From Bosea sp. AS-1 (GTDB lineage Bacteria > Pseudomonadota > Alphaproteobacteria > Rhizobiales > Beijerinckiaceae), in assembly GCF_002220095.1 (NCBI RefSeq), contig NZ_CP022372.1, forward strand, positions 3,010,501 to 3,074,500: 64,000 bases of DNA. Direction: 5' to 3'. Shown here piece after piece: positions 53,301 through 60,698 of the stretch. The first letter of the stretch is position 1. Each line of letters begins with the position of its first letter. Both the position numbers and the translations under genes were made by a program. The notes beneath the pieces are model-generated. The model was not told the origin of the DNA. It ran no database searches and saw nothing but the letters and a program-made list of their open reading frames with translations.

Positions 53301-53791
53301 GAATCGGCGTTGACGACGAGCGCGCCGTTCCTGTCGACACCGAGTCTGACATTGACGCCGCGCAGATCGATTGAAACCAGACGAATATCACCCTTGAGCA
53401 GCGCCAGCGGATCGTAGCCGAGGACAGCTTCCGGTGCCCGGATCACCGCACCGCTGGAATGATGGAAGGAAACCTGCCGGACCCTGAGCTGCGAATGCCC
53501 GTCAATGCGGCCGAGCTCGGCCGAGGCCGCCTCCACCTTCCAGCCGGGACCGAGCCTTTCCTCGATCGCGGAGGAAATCCGGCCCTCGAGGCCGGACAGC
53601 GGAATGATGCCGGTGACGAGCAGGGTCACGGCCGATCCAGCCAGCACCAGCACGGCAAGGCAGACCGCGGCGCAGATCAGGGTGAGGCCTGCCTTGGCGC
53701 GCTTCTTCACGACCGCGGCATCGCATGCCCCGCCCGGCGGCACCGGCGCAGTCTCGCCGGCACCCGCTACCTTTGCTTCCTCGTCCGCCAA
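50339..53791 (-). CDS. Very large AsmA-like protein (DUF3971, YhdP/TamB-like bridge family)
   Basis: The product is about 1150 aa. One N-terminal transmembrane segment (AGLTLICAAVCLAVLVLAGSAVTLLV) is followed by long repeated beta-rich sequence with the AsmA/DUF3971 pattern, including GGGSQYGGLFAVNFRITGSA near the C-terminus. Members form groove-shaped bridges that move phospholipids across the periplasm. The likely start is TTG 53791, preceded by AGAGGA; GTG codons at VPPGG or VVKKRAK downstream are alternatives. The frame extends to 54550 but that part is antisense to bcp. C-terminal tail is Pro/Gln-rich. Confidence 0.88.
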   Translation of the reverse strand: MADEEAKVAGAGETAPVPPGGACDAAVVKKRAKAGLTLICAAVCLAVLVLAGSAVTLLVTGIIPLSGLEGRISSAIEERLGPGWKVEAASAELGRIDGHSQLRVRQVSFHHSSGAVIRAPEAVLGYDPLALLKGDIRLVSIDLRGVNVRLGVDRNGALVVNADSAPAEAQPPVVVPDAAQWNAFTGIMSAISTLARGDGLLGALETAGMNGARLSLVDPEGRQKAGLEDVEIRLTRLGEGGTRLLVKGRTGSRWKEMSVDLSTEADGTQRADIDILRFEPAEAVALAFGTGGVVLDGLPLKGKATLRQAPDGKRSITAAIDIQSGSVRFPDSPMPSLKLDSAHLEVASGADLSELKILRGEINAGATHFLTSGTLREDNGGWRLELDANGQLAGLDADPAVQMDSLKANLKIDPANGAVSVDALGIRGPKAHVDLTAFVQRVGSSPLQRFHIKATDSDVRALLAIWPGFTSPEVHGTLQRQLAAGHMKQLTVDLDLPAEDHARLVQGHGMPDNTLFVGIDADRVRYLPDPGLPPLTDATVAGKVTGRTVQLAISQATADLGNGRSMKLSEASFAMPEFWLHRAPANIAFRIAGSADALVALLAFPALKDFSPDRIDPTAIRGTSDLKVALTLPLANDIKTEEIAITGSGNLSGLASDTLLGTEKLESGALAVNFDRNGLSLRGDAKVGGDKAQVEIKQNAKGQGDATLSLSLDAAARQRRGFGPDTGISGTLPVKVAKSFGKGGDTPPRVEIDLTKVGLDGTVPGLSKPAGRPGKVTFNYVVDLDGPDLDDFSFDAGSAQIRGRIELSKQNALESASFSQFRLSPGDNLKLDAKRDGNVTKLTIRGAVADLRPFIKDIQSPASSTRGDRSAQQKGGDYDIDLDVPILTGFNNEAITSGTLKASKRGGDLRMVSFQGRIGKADVTARQRQAEGGKLVVQTDNGGALLRFLDLYNRAYGGNLVLTMGAGESQSGDLLFRDFLVRNEPALKRVVGTQSASAFADDRPGGGGAEARIDVSEVAFTKLRAEFTRSASRLDVSDMVIWGQQVGFTLQGHVDYGRDRVDIGGTFVPGYAFNNAFAQVPVVGALLGGGSQYGGLFAVNFRITGSASAPTMSINPLSAIAPGILRRFVDPLGGAPQQKPVQPGQAPPRP

Positions 53792-54121
53792 ATCCGCGTG
53801 GTCCTCTCGGGCGCCGGTACCGGTTTGGAGAAGGTGACGCAAAAGCGCCCCTTGCCGCAATCTCGGAAGACGGCATGGATGTCGATGTGGCCTGACGATG
53901 CGATTCGGCAAGCCGGAACCCGGGCGAGCCTCGTCTTTCGTCAGATGGCGCCGCCCCCGGCCTGCTATCCGGCTCCGACATCGGACCAAAGAGCGCAAAC
54001 CACTCTTCGGAGAGATCCGATGCAATAACAGATGAATCACCGAAGCTGCGCCCGGCGGGAACGCGCGGCGATCCGAGGCGGTCCATGCCCCCGGAAGGCG
54101 ACAAAAGGAAGGCAGAAAACC
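53792..54121. other. Divergent intergenic region between the AsmA-like gene and bcp
   Basis: I see no convincing gene in these 330 bases. They should hold the promoters of the two divergent genes; I could not pick a clear -35/-10 pair. Confidence 0.5.
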
Positions 54122-54586
54122 ATGGTTTTGCAGGAAGGCGACAAGGCGCCGGATTTTCACCTGCCCCGTGACGGTGGCGGCGAGGTCACTCTGGCCAGCT
54201 TCCGCGGCCGCAAACTGGTGCTCTATGCCTATCCCAAGGACGACACGACGGGCTGTACGCAGGAAGCGATTGACTTCAACCGGCTCCGGCGGGATTTCGC
54301 GGCCTGCGACACCGAAATCGTCGGCGTCTCGCCCGACCCGGCGAAGCGTCATGACCGGTTCAAACAGAAGCACGAGCTCGGCCTCACCCTGCTCGCCGAC
54401 GAGAGCCAGATACTGGCCAACGCCTATGGCATCTGGGTCGAGAAAAGCATGTATGGCCGCAAGTTCATGGGTATCGAACGCTCCACCTTCCTGATCGACG
54501 CCCAAGGGCGCATCGCGCGGATCTGGCGCAAGGTGAAGGTCGCCGGCCATGCCGAAGAGGTGCTCGCCGCCGCACGCGCGCTGTAG
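54122..54586 (+). CDS. bcp: Peroxiredoxin, BCP/PrxQ family
   Basis: The 154-aa thiol peroxidase has KAPDFHLPRDGGGEVTLASF, the peroxidatic Cys45 in PKDDTTGCTQEAIDF, and the GIERSTFLIDAQGRIARIW beta segment. E. coli BCP has a resolving Cys five residues after the peroxidatic one; here residue 50 is Ile, and the only other Cys is Cys62. It may be a one-Cys or atypical form. Reduction partner unknown. Start ATG 54122 with a GGAAGG site. Confidence 0.92.
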   Translation: MVLQEGDKAPDFHLPRDGGGEVTLASFRGRKLVLYAYPKDDTTGCTQEAIDFNRLRRDFAACDTEIVGVSPDPAKRHDRFKQKHELGLTLLADESQILANAYGIWVEKSMYGRKFMGIERSTFLIDAQGRIARIWRKVKVAGHAEEVLAAARAL

Positions 54587-54673
54587 CTCGACGATTTCTG
54601 CGCCGGCTTTTGCGAAAGATTAACCCTAACAATTCCTAATGGCGGTATCGGCAGCGTTTTCCCGGTACCGCGT

Positions 54674-55984
54674 ATGCATCCCCAGTCTCACACAGCCCCA
54701 GCCCTTCCCGCCAGCGGGCTGATCGTCCACAAGACCTATACGATCCGCCGCTCGACCATGTTGATGGGCCTCGGGTGGCTGGCGCTGATGACCGCGTGCA
54801 GCGGCACGGCAGGCTGGTACATCCTCAGCAAGGACGACCTTGCTGCTCGCCTGATCTCGCGAGAGACCACGCGCCAATATGCCTATGAGGATCGGATCGC
54901 GGCGCTGCGGGCAGATATCGACCGCTATGCCAGCCGCGCCCTGCTCGACCAGGATGGCGTCGAATCGCGCGTCGACGAATTGACGACCCGGCAGGCCGAG
55001 CTCGAAACCCGGCAATCCCTGGTGACGGCGCTCACCGATGTGCTGCAGTCGAATGGCATCCTGCCGGCGAACAAGCTGCCGCTGCGCCCACGTGTGGCTA
55101 AGCCGGAGGAGCCGATCCGAGCTTCGGGCGTGACCAGCTTCGCCCCCATCATGCCGGGCAAGCCGACCCCCGCCCCCGAAACGCCGACGCTACGCGGCGC
55201 CGAAGCGAACGCCGGCGGCGGTTGGCAGTCAGGCGAACTCCAGCCCGAGCCGCCCCCGGCCAAGCGGGTGGAAGCCAACCTGGAGCGGCTCGACAAGGCG
55301 ATGGCCCGAACCTCGAATGCCCAGATCGACGCACTCAAGGAGATGGACCAGAAGGTCACGGAGACCCAGAAGAAGCTGCGCAGCGCGCTCGCCGAAACCG
55401 GGCTCGACACCGATCGCATGAGCGTGCCGAACGTCGTGGATGGCGGCGTCGGCGGCCCGCTGGTGCCGGTCAAGCTCGATGCCTCCGCCGGCCCCTTCGA
55501 AGCGACGTTGACGGCCCTGCAGCCGCGGCTCACCTCGCTCATTCGCCTTCGCGGTCTCGTCGAGCAGATGCCACTCGCCCGGCCCATGCCCGGCGACCAT
55601 GACTTCACCTCCAACTACGGTTATCGCACCGACCCGTTCACCCGTGGCCTGGCCATGCATACCGGTGTCGACTTCCGCGCCGCGAGCGGCTCGCCGATCC
55701 TCGCCACCGCACCCGGCAAGGTCGTCGCAGCGGAATACAATGGCGGCTATGGCAACATGGTCGAGGTCGAGCATGCCAACGGCCTGAGCACACGTTACGC
55801 CCATATGTCGGCGATCCTGGTCTCGGTCGGCCAGACCGTGAAGACCGGCACAGTCGTCGGCCGGGTCGGCACGACCGGCCGCTCGACCGGCCCGCATCTG
55901 CATTACGAAACCCGCATCAACGAGGAACCGGTCGACCCGACAAAATTCCTCAATGCAGGCAGCAAGCTGGCTGGAATGCTTTAA
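54674..55984 (+). CDS. M23-family (LytM) metallopeptidase with coiled-coil domain
   Basis: The 436-aa envelope protein has one N-terminal membrane anchor (MLMGLGWLALMTACSGTAGWYIL) and a coiled coil at about 65-125. A Pro-rich spacer and a second coiled coil (LDKAMARTSNAQIDALKEM) follow. The C-terminal LytM domain has SNYGYRTDPFTRG, the zinc motif HTGVDFRA, and GPHLHYE. The intact HxxxD and HxH ligands suggest an active peptidoglycan endopeptidase or an activator of amidases. It ends just before a strong terminator. Confidence 0.92.
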   Translation: MHPQSHTAPALPASGLIVHKTYTIRRSTMLMGLGWLALMTACSGTAGWYILSKDDLAARLISRETTRQYAYEDRIAALRADIDRYASRALLDQDGVESRVDELTTRQAELETRQSLVTALTDVLQSNGILPANKLPLRPRVAKPEEPIRASGVTSFAPIMPGKPTPAPETPTLRGAEANAGGGWQSGELQPEPPPAKRVEANLERLDKAMARTSNAQIDALKEMDQKVTETQKKLRSALAETGLDTDRMSVPNVVDGGVGGPLVPVKLDASAGPFEATLTALQPRLTSLIRLRGLVEQMPLARPMPGDHDFTSNYGYRTDPFTRGLAMHTGVDFRAASGSPILATAPGKVVAAEYNGGYGNMVEVEHANGLSTRYAHMSAILVSVGQTVKTGTVVGRVGTTGRSTGPHLHYETRINEEPVDPTKFLNAGSKLAGML

Positions 55985-56006
55985 GTTTTTCTGGAGCCTT
56001 GAACGA

Positions 56007-56048
56007 GATCGGCCCGGAGCGTCATCCGCTTCCGGGCCGATCCTTTTG
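56007..56048 (+). terminator. Intrinsic terminator of the M23 gene
   Basis: A perfect 12-bp stem (56007-56018 with 56031-56042) closes a 12-base loop and runs into CTTTTGT on the plus strand. It also separates the convergent prfB. Confidence 0.85.
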
Positions 56049-56066
56049 TCTAGGTCGTTCGATGCT

Positions 56067-57195
56067 TCAGTCGATGTCCTCGACCTCGACCTGCGTGCCA
56101 TAGACGCGCTGGGCGAGCGAGGCTTCCATGAACGGATCGAGATCGCCATCGAGCACGTCGGACGGCGCCGTAGAGCTGACGCCGGTGCGCAGGTCCTTCA
56201 CCAGCTGGTAGGGCTGCAGCACATAGGAGCGGATCTGGTGGCCCCAGCCGATATCGGTCTTCGAGGCCGCCTCGGCATTGGCCTTCTCCTCGCGCTTCTT
56301 CAGCTCGACCTCATAGAGCCGCGCGCGCAGCATCTCCCAGGCCTTCGCCCGGTTCTTATGCTGGGAACGCTCTTGCTGGCAGGCCACCGCGATACCGGTC
56401 GGGATATGCGTGATGCGCACCGCCGAGTCGGTCGTGTTGATATGCTGGCCGCCCGCTCCTTGAGCGCGATAAGTATCGATCCGGCAGTCGGATTCCTTGA
56501 CGTCGATGACGATGCGATCATCGACGACCGGGTAGACCCAGATCGACGCAAACGAGGTCTGCCGCCGCGCATTGGAATCAAAGGGCGAGATGCGCACCAG
56601 GCGGTGCACGCCCGATTCCGTCTTCAGCCAGCCATAGGCGTTGTGGCCCTTGAACTGCAGCGTCGCCGACTTGATCCCGGCGGTGTCGCCGTCCTGGTAT
56701 TCCAGGGTCTCGACCTTGAACTTCCGCCGCTCGCCCCAGCGCCGATACATGCGCAGCAGCATTTCGGCCCAGTCCTGGCTTTCGGTGCCGCCAGCGCCCG
56801 GATGAATCTCGACATAGGTGTCGAGCATATCGGCCTCGCCCGAGAGCAGCGTCTCGACCTGCAGCCGCGCGGCCTCGTCCTGAACAGCCTTGATCGCCTG
56901 CTCGCCCTCGGTGACGGTGGCTTCGTCGCCCTCCATGTCGCCGAGTTCGATCAGCGTCAGCGCATCGTCGAGATCGCGCTCGAGCTTGGTGATGCCTTCG
57001 ATCTGGGTTTCGAGCGAGGTCCGCTCGCGCATCAGCTTCTGCGCGGCTTCGGCATCGTTCCAGAAGTCGGGTCCCTCGGAGAGAGCATTCAGTTCGGCGA
57101 GGCGTCGCTGGGCTTCATCCCAGTCAAAGATGCCTCCTCAGCAGTCCGATCGACTGCTTGGCGTTATCGAGTTGGGTCTGGATTTCGGGGCGCAT
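56067..57195 (-). CDS. prfB: Peptide chain release factor 2, with programmed +1 frameshift
   Basis: RF2 reads UGA/UAA stops. A short frame from ATG 57195 (MRPEIQTQLDNAKQSIGLLR) reaches an in-frame TGA at 57126-57124 after 23 codons. Just before it stand AGGAGG and CTT, then TGA C, the classical RF2 shift site. A +1 slip at CTT (57129-57127) continues with GAC at 57125, giving DWDEAQRRLAELNALS and the long frame to 56067, 375 aa in all. The SPF tripeptide (RISPFDSNARR) and GGQ (GAGGQHINTTDSAVR) are intact. RF2 level should control itself. Confidence 0.96.
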
Positions 57196-57311
57196 GATTC
57201 TGCTTCGGTCTTCCTGTCGTCCTGTCCGGTGCGCTGAGATAGGGGCGAAAACGCGCTCTGTAAACGCCCCCTCGCCCGAGACCGCGCAAGTGAAAGCGGC
57301 AGCACCCCGCC

Positions 57312-57932
57312 TTAGCCACCGCTTCCGGCAGGGTCACGCCCCGGAACCGGGTTGGTGGGGAAGAAGCGTTGGCTCGGCCGCTGCGGTTGCACCGGCACGC
57401 CCCGAGGCGGCTCGACATCGATGCGATCCCGCCCTGATGGCGGCTGGTTGACGTCGCGCGGCGGGGCCGTGCGCGGCTTGCGCGGCTCTTCCGGTGGCGG
57501 AGGCGGCTCAGGCTCCTTCGGGTCGACGATGATCTCGGTGCCACCTTTGCAGTCCGTCAGCCAGACGTCGTAGATCGCGTGCTCGACGCCATGCAGGCCC
57601 GGGCTGTCGGCGAACATCCAGCCGGTGAAGATGCGGCGATATTCGTTGTTGAAGGTCACCTCGTCGACCTCGACGAAGGAGTCGGTACGTGGCGCCTCGG
57701 TTGGGGGCCGCGTCCAGCAGACGCGTGGTGTTATCTGCAGCGCACCGAACTGCACCGTCTCGTCGATCGCGACCTCGAAGGAGATGATCCGGCCAGTGAT
57801 CTTGTCGAGGCCAGCGAAGACGGCCGTCGGGTTCTTGATGCGGTCGGCCCAGGCCGGGCCAGCGGCAACCGTCATTGTCAGAGCGCTCGCGGCGAGGCCT
57901 GCCAGGATCGGGAAACGGGACAAGGACGGCAT
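57312..57932 (-). CDS. DUF2155-domain exported protein
   Basis: The 206-aa product has a signal peptide (MPSLSRFPILAGLAASALTM, cleavage after AWA) and a DUF2155 core: NPTAVFAGLDKITGRIISFEVAIDETVQFGALQI, RVCWTRPPTEAPRTDSFVEVDE, IFTGWMFADSPGLHGVEHAIYDVWLTDC. The C-terminal third is Pro/Arg-rich and probably disordered. DUF2155 genes follow NDUFA12 in many Hyphomicrobiales; the function is unknown. ATG 57932 opens the signal peptide; the frame to 57992 is longer. Confidence 0.88.
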   Translation of the reverse strand: MPSLSRFPILAGLAASALTMTVAAGPAWADRIKNPTAVFAGLDKITGRIISFEVAIDETVQFGALQITPRVCWTRPPTEAPRTDSFVEVDEVTFNNEYRRIFTGWMFADSPGLHGVEHAIYDVWLTDCKGGTEIIVDPKEPEPPPPPEEPRKPRTAPPRDVNQPPSGRDRIDVEPPRGVPVQPQRPSQRFFPTNPVPGRDPAGSGG

Positions 57933-58112
57933 GAAGGCGCGAATCTCTCCGGCATCGCGGACATGGCGCGACGAGGCGCAGTAACACGGCAAAGGCAGCG
58001 GAAAAAGGGCATCAACCGCAAACCATGCCGCTGCTCGCGCCGAGATCGCACGGCTCGCGCCGGAAAGCCGGGCCGGCAGGGAACCGAGCGAGAGCCCCCT
58101 CCGTGCCGGCGG

Positions 58113-59087
58113 CTAATGTCCCCTCGCTTCAGGATTGATCATATTGATCGGAGAGCCGGCCGCGAACGCGTTGATCTGGTCGAACACATCCGCGAACTGC
58201 AGATCGAACTCTTCCTGCGTGACGTAGCCGATATGCGGGGTTGCGACGACGTTGGGCAGGTTGATCAACGGATCGGCCGCATTCCGCAGCGGCTCCGTCT
58301 CGAACACGTCGACGGCTGCCATGCCGGGGCGCCCAGCCTCGAGCGCGGCGACGAGAGCGCCCGGTTCGATCAGCCCCGCCCGGCTCGTGTTCACGATGAC
58401 CGCGGTCGGCTTCATCAGTGCGAGATCGGCCCCGGTCACGATACCCCGCGTCGCCGGCACGAGCCGCATGTGGAGCGAGACGACATCACAGGATGCAAAG
58501 AATGCTTCCTTGCTCCCGGCGACCGACCAGCCCTGGCTTCTCGCCCGCTCGCGCGACGCCTCGCGCGCCCAGACCAGCACCTCCATGCCGAAGGCGCGGC
58601 CATAGCCGGCGACCACCTCGCCGATCCGCCCCCAACCGTAAATGCCGAGAACCTTTCCTCTCAACGTATGGCCGACGCCGGCGATCCATTGCCCCGCCCT
58701 GAGCGAGGCGAACTGAGCCGGCAGCTGGCGAGCCGCCGCCAGGACGAGCGCCCAGGTCAATTCGGCAGCCGCGTATGACGGCGTGTCGGAATGCAGGTTC
58801 GAGCAGAGCAGCACGCCGTTGCGCGTACATGCCGGAACGTCGACATGCGGGTAGACGCTGCGTTGGCTGATCAACCGCAGCTTGGGCAGGCGATCGAGCA
58901 GTGAAGCCTGGATGCGCGATCGTTCGCGGATCAGGACCAACGCCTCGACCTCGGCCAGGCGTCGGACCAGGATATCCTCGTCCTCGACGTGATCATTCCA
59001 GATCTCGACATGATGGTCGTCGAGCTTGGAGAAACTGGGAAGATGCCGAAGCGTATCGTGCCAATCATCGAGAATCGCCACCCTCAT
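58113..59087 (-). CDS. D-2-hydroxyacid dehydrogenase family protein
   Basis: The 324-aa NAD-dependent enzyme has the Rossmann motif [19 protein letters not shown] (GxGxxG variant) at about 150, the catalytic Arg in [14 protein letters not shown], Glu in DVFETEPL, and His in [14 protein letters not shown]. It would interconvert 2-oxo and D-2-hydroxy acids; the substrate is not clear. Its start overlaps the stop of the small gene at 59084-59293 (ATGA), so the two are coupled. Confidence 0.9.
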   Translation of the reverse strand: MRVAILDDWHDTLRHLPSFSKLDDHHVEIWNDHVEDEDILVRRLAEVEALVLIRERSRIQASLLDRLPKLRLISQRSVYPHVDVPACTRNGVLLCSNLHSDTPSYAAAELTWALVLAAARQLPAQFASLRAGQWIAGVGHTLRGKVLGIYGWGRIGEVVAGYGRAFGMEVLVWAREASRERARSQGWSVAGSKEAFFASCDVVSLHMRLVPATRGIVTGADLALMKPTAVIVNTSRAGLIEPGALVAALEAGRPGMAAVDVFETEPLRNAADPLINLPNVVATPHIGYVTQEEFDLQFADVFDQINAFAAGSPINMINPEARGH

Positions 59088-59293
59088 GAGCGCGACGCCA
59101 GCAGATTCTTCCCGGCTTCGGTCAGTATCACGAGGTCGCGCTCGCGCTGAACAAGTCCGAGATCAACCGCGTCTTCCCAAACCGGCAAGCGAGGACAACT
59201 CGTGCGCCAGGCCTCCATGACCTCGCCATAGGGCCTGGGACCGGCCTTCAAGAAAGCCAGGAGGTCGATGACGAGGGCTTCCGGTGCTTCCAT
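59084..59293 (-). CDS. Small hypothetical protein, 69 aa, possibly winged-helix-like
   Basis: Starting at ATG 59293 with a perfect AGGAG seven bases upstream, it reads [20 protein letters not shown] and ends [22 protein letters not shown]. The spacing of an N-terminal helix, [28 protein letters not shown] and a short beta-like VILTEAG recalls small winged-helix domains, but I cannot name a family. It is coupled to the dehydrogenase gene by a four-base overlap. Confidence 0.75.
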   Translation of the reverse strand: MEAPEALVIDLLAFLKAGPRPYGEVMEAWRTSCPRLPVWEDAVDLGLVQRERDLVILTEAGKNLLASRS

Positions 59294-59397
59294 GACAGCG
59301 CTCCTGAGCATCAACGGCCCAAGATATATCGCTCTGGCCGTTCGATGTCATGACGCGCCGACAGCACGCGCCGGCGGAGCTCTTTGCTTACGTCCAT

Positions 59398-59426
59398 GAA
59401 AAGGGCCGCCCCGTGGGGAGCGGCCC
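59398..59426 (-). terminator. Intrinsic terminator downstream of the NDUFA12 gene
   Basis: On the minus strand GGGCCGC pairs with GCGGCCC around a ten-base loop, followed by TTTTC. It begins about 20 bases after the NDUFA12 stop. Confidence 0.8.
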
Positions 59427-59446
59427 GATAAGCTCAGATCTCAGCC

Positions 59447-59857
59447 TCAGCGTCCCGGCGTCCAGGCTTCGTAGTCGCCGGTCGCCGCCGGGCGCTCGCC
59501 TTCCGCAAGGGTCGAGCCCTGGGGGCGATAGGCCAGAGCGGTGCCGGTCCAGTTCTGCTGATGCGGCTGCTGCCACTCGCGCGGCTGATAGCTCTCCTCG
59601 GAGGGGGCGACATCGACCGTGTGATGCAGCCAGCCATTCCAGCCGGCCGGGATGTTCGAGGCTTCGATCGGCCCGCTATAGATTACCCAGCGGCGCTGGA
59701 AGCCGAGGGCCTTGTCCTTCACACCGCCCTTGGTGCGGTAATAGACATTGCCGAACTCATCCTCGCCCACCCGCTCGCCGAAGCGCCAGGTGTAGAAACG
59801 CGTGCCGATCGTCTGGCTGTTCCACCAGGTGAAGATCTGCAGCAGCCAGTTCTTCAT
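59447..59857 (-). CDS. NADH:ubiquinone oxidoreductase accessory subunit NDUFA12
   Basis: The 136-aa product has the NDUFA12 signature: WWNSQTIGTRFYTWRFGERVGEDEFGNVYYR at the N-terminus, RRWVIYSGPIEASNIPAGWNGWLHH, and a C-terminal HQQNWTGTALAYRPQG. This supernumerary complex I subunit is shared by mitochondria and alphaproteobacteria and is encoded away from the nuo operon. Its usual neighbour DUF2155 lies two genes further. Confidence 0.95.
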   Translation of the reverse strand: MKNWLLQIFTWWNSQTIGTRFYTWRFGERVGEDEFGNVYYRTKGGVKDKALGFQRRWVIYSGPIEASNIPAGWNGWLHHTVDVAPSEESYQPREWQQPHQQNWTGTALAYRPQGSTLAEGERPAATGDYEAWTPGR

Positions 59858-60698
59858 TGCCTTCGTCCATGCACTTGCGACGCTGCTCGGGAGCGGCGCG
59901 ACCTCGGGCGACTTATGGCGACAGCGCCCCGCCCTGTCCAGCCCGCCGCGAGATGACGGGGCTGCATCGGTGGTTTGACCGCAGGCGCGAGCACGCGCTC
60001 ATGACGGCCAAGGCCATCTCGGTGAAGGCGAGGCCGACGGCGCTCCTGAACATCGACACCTGATTCTATCCAGATCGGCAGCCGGATTTTCGCCGCGATT
60101 CGGCTTCCGCCTCGCCATAATGACAGGCCGAAGCGCCCCGTCTTCAAGCACTTGCCCCCTTCCCTGAAAGCGGTGCCTGCAGAGGCGCTCCGATCAGCCG
60201 CGGATTCAGCATTCGTCAACCATGAATAGTGGGGATTTTAGGGACTGCGCATCCGCCGGCACTGTGGCAATCTTGCAGCGCCGGGTTGATTCTGCGCAGG
60301 ATTCCCAAGGCTTAGCGCTGGCCTTGAACCTTATCCCCGCAACTCACATATCCCTACCAGATGTCGTATCCACAAGATCGACCCCGCACTATTCCTTGAC
60401 GCGAGAGGCGCGAAGGGACTAGATTTTGACCATCGCATGACGGCCGGCGGCACCCCCTCTGGATGACTGCGAAACCCTAGTTTTCCAGTGTGTTCCGGGC
60501 CTGCCGCCGCATCCGCCATCAACAGCGGAAGCGAACGGATTTGCGCGGACATTTTGGGCGCGTCCGGGACCATCGGCGGGGCGACACCGCCGGGACCCAC
60601 AGGGCATCGAACCGAGTTTGGGCTGACATCAGGAGCCGGTGATCAACCGGCCGCGCGTGGTCCTCAACGGGCCCGCGGCAGATCGAGGGACGAAGATC
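59858..60698. other. 841-base gene-poor region before nrdJ
   Basis: I find no convincing protein gene here. A 46-codon minus-strand frame from about 60050 has no good RBS. The right half holds the nrdJ promoter (60396-60425) and a leader of about 267 bases. DnaA-box-like sequences lie just upstream of the promoter (TTATCCCCG at 60331-60339, GTATCCACA at 60366-60374). The left half, 59858-60330, shows nothing I can name. Confidence 0.5.
60396..60425 (+). promoter_or_regulatory. Predicted promoter of nrdJ
   Basis: TTGACG (60396-60401) and TAGATT (60420-60425) are spaced by 18 bases. This is a good sigma-70-like pair, with transcription starting near 60432, about 267 bases before the nrdJ ATG. 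Confidence 0.6.

Noticed and set aside
57124..57126. In-frame stop in prfB read as a pseudogene or sequencing error
   Set aside because: The AGGAGG, CTT and TGA C context is the known RF2 autoregulatory frameshift.
59854..60219. A 121-codon minus-strand frame upstream of NDUFA12
   Set aside because: No RBS, no domain, Arg/Ser-rich as chance frames are in this GC content; overlaps the NDUFA12 start.
60432..60698. Cobalamin riboswitch in the nrdJ leader
   Set aside because: The invariant B12-box GCCACTG-like sequence and the usual core are not there; B12 riboswitches also more often control B12-independent reductases or transport genes.
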